Shown here: piece after piece, positions 13,767 to 15,943 of the stretch
How the letters are laid out: every line of letters begins with the position of its first letter
How positions within the stretch are numbered: position 1 is the stretch's first letter
Origin: an uncultured Verrucomicrobiae bacterium
Lineage (GTDB): Bacteria > Verrucomicrobiota > Verrucomicrobiia > Palsa-1439
DNA length: 15,943 nt
Assembly (NCBI GenBank): GCA_937927265.1
Contig: CALBCO010000035.1
Location: 1 to 15,943, forward strand
Direction of reading: 5' to 3'
Made by a program: the position numbers and the translations under genes
Notes under the pieces: generated by a model
Told to the model about the DNA's origin: nothing
The model's input: only the letters and a program-made list of their open reading frames with translations
Databases searched by the model: none

Positions 13767-14720
13767 ATGCATCAGAAAATCAACAAACCAAACAACCGCT
13801 GGTCCGGCAGAGCAACTAATTTGCTCGCGCAAATCCAATGCCTGCAGCCGTTCGGCCCCCTCTCGCCCCAACAGGTCTGCCCCTTACCGTTGGAACAGGT
13901 CAACCCGGTCATTCGTATTGCCCACCGCTACGAAGGACTATTACAGGTTCCGGAACGCATCATCTTTGATTACGAGCTGGTGCTCTTCATATCGGGCAAG
14001 GGAATTTTTACTTTCGGTTCGGAACAAAAAACGTTTGCGGCACATGACTTGTTCCACATCCCGCCCTTTGTACCTCATGCGATCGCCGCGGACGGTGTGT
14101 GTGACCATTTGGCCGTGCATTTTGATTGGGCGCCGGGAGTGCCGGGCACAGGGCATTTATCCCAGCGGCGTCCCTATGAAGTGCGGTTACCGGGCGGGTT
14201 GGGGTTGCCACGGCAGATCGGCTTGCTCGCCGGCGACAGTTTGGAGGAGGAATTACAACAACTCGTGGTGGCGTGGCAACGCGGCGACCCCCTCGGGGGC
14301 TTGGAGGCAACTGGACACTTGCTGCGCGTGTTGACAACCATGTTGCGGCGGACTGCCGTCACCACAAAAGACCAATCCGCGCGCGACCGGCTGCGCCTGG
14401 AACGAGCATTGGCGTTGTTACGCGACCCGTCGGTCTCTTCCTGTTCGCCACTCACGCTGGCACGTGCCGCCGGATTGAGCGTCAGTCATTTCAACCGTCT
14501 GTTCCGCGAATGGACCGGGTTCAGCCCCATGGACTATCAACGACGGCAACGCGTCGCCCGCGCCCGCTCACTGTTGGGCGACACCCAACTGACGATCAAG
14601 GAAATCGCCGCCGCATGCGGTTTCGATGACCCGTATCATTTCTCCCGTGTGTTTCGCCAGGTGGATGGCTTGTCGCCTTCCCAATACCGTGAAGCAGCCT
14701 TGGCCAGCCGCCCGCGATGA
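13767..14720 (+). CDS. AraC-family transcriptional regulator with cupin sensor domain
   Basis: This is a DNA-binding regulator, usually an activator of sugar catabolism genes. In the 317 residues, an N-terminal cupin-like ligand domain spans about 45-125 (with YELVLFISGKGIFTF and HDLFHIPPFVPHAI). The C-terminal AraC domain spans about 208-310. Its first helix-turn-helix is at about 227-250 (LTLARAAGLSVSHFNRLFRE). The second is at about 276-300 (IKEIAAACGFDDPYHFSRVF), closing with GLSPSQYR. Length and order are normal for the family. It lies 33 bases downstream of the GH10 gene and 67 bases upstream of the PhyH gene on the same strand, so likely targets are these neighbours and itself. The ligand is unknown. 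The region up to about residue 40 is not conserved, so the exact start is less certain than the rest. Confidence 0.92.
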   Translation: MHQKINKPNNRWSGRATNLLAQIQCLQPFGPLSPQQVCPLPLEQVNPVIRIAHRYEGLLQVPERIIFDYELVLFISGKGIFTFGSEQKTFAAHDLFHIPPFVPHAIAADGVCDHLAVHFDWAPGVPGTGHLSQRRPYEVRLPGGLGLPRQIGLLAGDSLEEELQQLVVAWQRGDPLGGLEATGHLLRVLTTMLRRTAVTTKDQSARDRLRLERALALLRDPSVSSCSPLTLARAAGLSVSHFNRLFREWTGFSPMDYQRRQRVARARSLLGDTQLTIKEIAAACGFDDPYHFSRVFRQVDGLSPSQYREAALASRPR

Positions 14721-14752
14721 GCGGCGCGTCCATCAAAAGATTGTCGCGTCTA

Positions 14753-14781
14753 TTGGCGGAACGGGTAAGGGGGAGTATGGT
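14753..14781 (+). promoter_or_regulatory. Candidate promoter of the PhyH gene
   Basis: TTGGCG (14753-14758), a 17-base spacer and TATGGT (14776-14781) match consensus at 4 of 6 positions each. The PhyH ATG follows the -10 by 6 bases, which would make the mRNA leaderless. The purine-rich GGTAAGGGGGAG within the spacer could instead be a Shine-Dalgarno, about 12 bases from the ATG, for read-through translation from the AraC gene. The two readings compete. Confidence 0.3.
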
Positions 14782-14787
14782 GCTCGC

Positions 14788-15582
14788 ATGTTCAACGACC
14801 AACAAATCGCCCAATACCGAACCCAGGGGTTCATCAAAGGCCAGCGCGTTCTCGATGATGCGACCGTCGAAGAATTACGCGCGGAAATTGATCGAGTCAT
14901 TCGCGACAAGGACAAACCAGTCCCCCAACCGATCGTCCTGCGCAACATCAGCAGGCCCGGCACGACCATCTGGCAGATTTTGGACATCTGGATGGCCAGC
15001 CAGGCCTTTCACCGATTGCTGTTCCATCCCTCCATCGTTACCGGCGCGGCGCAATTGACCGGCGCACGCGAATTGCGCCTCTGGCACGACCAAATCCAAT
15101 ACAAAATCGCCGGCACCGGCGGCGTCAACATGTGGCATCAAGACTGGCCCTACTGGGGCATCCTCGATGCCCCGCACCAAGTCACCGCCTGGGTCGCCCT
15201 CGACGATGTGGACCCGGACAACGGATGCATGAGCATGGTGCCCGGCTCCCAACGTTGGGGTAACAACATTCAATTCCTCCACAAACTACCGGCGTTCAAC
15301 GCCCTGCCGGCCGAGTTCGAGGGCCACAAACTCGAAGTCCGCACCTGCCCGGTCCGAAAAGGCGAAGTTCATTACCATCACGCCCTGACGTGGCACGGTT
15401 CGCCCGCCAACAACAGCGGCCGGTCGCGGCGCGCGATTGCGTTGCATTACATGACCGAGCAGACCCGCTACAAAGCCAGCGGCAACCATCTGATGAAGAA
15501 ATTCGTCACCGTCCCCGATGGCGCGATGTTGGAAGGCCCGGCCTTCCCGCTGGTGTACGAACGCCGCCAGCCGCAAGGCTAG
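14788..15582 (+). CDS. Phytanoyl-CoA dioxygenase (PhyH) family protein
   Basis: PhyH-family proteins are cytoplasmic Fe(II)/2-oxoglutarate-dependent oxygenases; bacterial substrates vary widely and are mostly unknown. In the 264 residues the iron-binding HxD is MWHQDWPYW (115-123, H117 and D119). The strand TAWVALDDVDPDNGCMSMVP (133-152) is a strong family signature. The distal histidine is in TWHGSPANNS (201-210, H203), and the arginines of GRSRRAIALHY (211-221) would hold 2-oxoglutarate. A DQQIAQYRTQGF opening is typical of the family. I chose the ATG at 14788 because it precedes that opening; longer in-frame starts lie inside the AraC gene. The neighbouring AraC regulator suggests induced expression. 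The stop overlaps that of the convergent ychF gene by 4 bases (CTAG). Confidence 0.92.
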   Translation: MFNDQQIAQYRTQGFIKGQRVLDDATVEELRAEIDRVIRDKDKPVPQPIVLRNISRPGTTIWQILDIWMASQAFHRLLFHPSIVTGAAQLTGARELRLWHDQIQYKIAGTGGVNMWHQDWPYWGILDAPHQVTAWVALDDVDPDNGCMSMVPGSQRWGNNIQFLHKLPAFNALPAEFEGHKLEVRTCPVRKGEVHYHHALTWHGSPANNSGRSRRAIALHYMTEQTRYKASGNHLMKKFVTVPDGAMLEGPAFPLVYERRQPQG

Positions 15583-15943
15583 ACGTTGAACTTGAAGAGG
15601 AGCACGTCACCGTCCTGGACAACGTACTCCTTGCCTTCCATCCGGTAGAGGCCTTTTTCGCGGGCGGCGGCCACGCTGCCGCACCGGATCAAATCATCGT
15701 ACGCCACCGTCTCGGCCTTGATGAAGCCGCGCTCGAAATCGGAATGAATCACACCCGCCGCCTTCGGCGCGGTGTCGCCAGCGTGGATCGTCCAGGCCCG
15801 CACCTCTTTCTCACCGGCCGTGAAATAGGTGCGGAGGCCGAGCAGATGGTAGGTCGCGCGGATCAGCGCGCCGACGCCGGATTCTGCGACACCCAGTTCT
15901 TTCAGATACGCTCGCGCTTCCTCCTCGGTCAAATCCACCAGGT
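15579..15943 (-). CDS. ychF: Redox-regulated ATPase YchF (OLA1 family), C-terminal part only
   Basis: YchF/OLA1 is a ribosome-associated, ATP-preferring Obg-family protein involved in translation and stress responses. Only about 121 C-terminal residues are inside the window; the G domain is missing at the edge. The visible part is almost textbook: LTEEEARAYLKELGV, GLRTYFTAGEKEVRAWTI, the TGS domain with AAGVIHSDFERGFIKAE and AYDD, and the ending YVVQDGDVLLFKFNV. The frame remains open to base 15943, so the in-frame GTG near 15938 is an internal Val and not a start. The stop codon overlaps the PhyH stop within CTAG 15579-15582, leaving no room for a terminator between the convergent genes. Confidence 0.96.
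   Translation of the reverse strand, partial: LVDLTEEEARAYLKELGVAESGVGALIRATYHLLGLRTYFTAGEKEVRAWTIHAGDTAPKAAGVIHSDFERGFIKAETVAYDDLIRCGSVAAAREKGLYRMEGKEYVVQDGDVLLFKFNV

Noticed and set aside
14626..14787. 54-codon upstream extension of the PhyH frame
   Set aside because: It overlaps the AraC C-terminus in another frame and lacks PhyH resemblance; the family opening begins at 14788.
1..15943. CRISPR array, insertion sequence, prophage or toxin-antitoxin/defence island
   Set aside because: No regularly spaced repeats, transposase, integrase, Cas, restriction or toxin motifs are visible in any confidently read frame.

Overview
The window is a dense stretch of bacterial chromosome with no mobile element, RNA gene or CRISPR array visible. 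The mix of genes suggests a Gram-negative member of the PVC group, most likely a verrucomicrobium. It includes an LPS-type heptosyltransferase, a PhyH-family dioxygenase next to an AraC regulator, a GH10 xylanase, a PHP/medium-chain dehydrogenase pair, and intergenic hairpin repeats of a kind I associate with Verrucomicrobia. This assignment is inference; there is no marker gene such as rRNA.

Left part (1-9566, all minus strand). The 5' part of rarA runs off the left edge and is preceded by a roughly 275-nt leader with a good promoter-like sequence. Upstream lies a tight run of nine co-directional genes that looks like one operon, read from 9566 down to 1312: acylphosphatase, ABC ATPase, ABC-2 permease, a Trp-rich TPR-like membrane-anchored protein, a metallophosphoesterase, a GT9 glycosyltransferase, pheS, rubrerythrin, pheT. 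Most junctions overlap by 4-8 bases or are separated by fewer than 15. The exception is the 80-base rubrerythrin-pheT gap, which carries a REP-like hairpin. A peroxide-detoxifying rubrerythrin splitting pheS from pheT is the oddest feature of this block, and PheT itself lacks a segment that the family usually has.

Middle (9567-12284). A 94-base divergent promoter region separates the minus-strand operon from a translationally coupled plus-strand pair. The first gene is a PHP-fold protein with an altered metal motif. The second is a 477-residue medium-chain dehydrogenase with an inserted, apparently duplicated piece of its own Rossmann domain.

Right part (12285-15943). A 430-base gap carries a pair of hairpin repeats, a good promoter-like sequence and a 37-codon ORF that ends on the start codon of a secreted GH10 enzyme. 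An AraC-family regulator and a PhyH dioxygenase follow on the same strand. The PhyH stop codon overlaps the stop codon of a convergent ychF, whose 5' end is outside the window. GH10, AraC and PhyH may form a small regulated catabolic unit. Several genes have TAnnnT-type -10 hexamers only 6-14 bases before the start codon and no Shine-Dalgarno, which suggests leaderless or near-leaderless transcripts. No known defence, secretion or mobile system was recognised.
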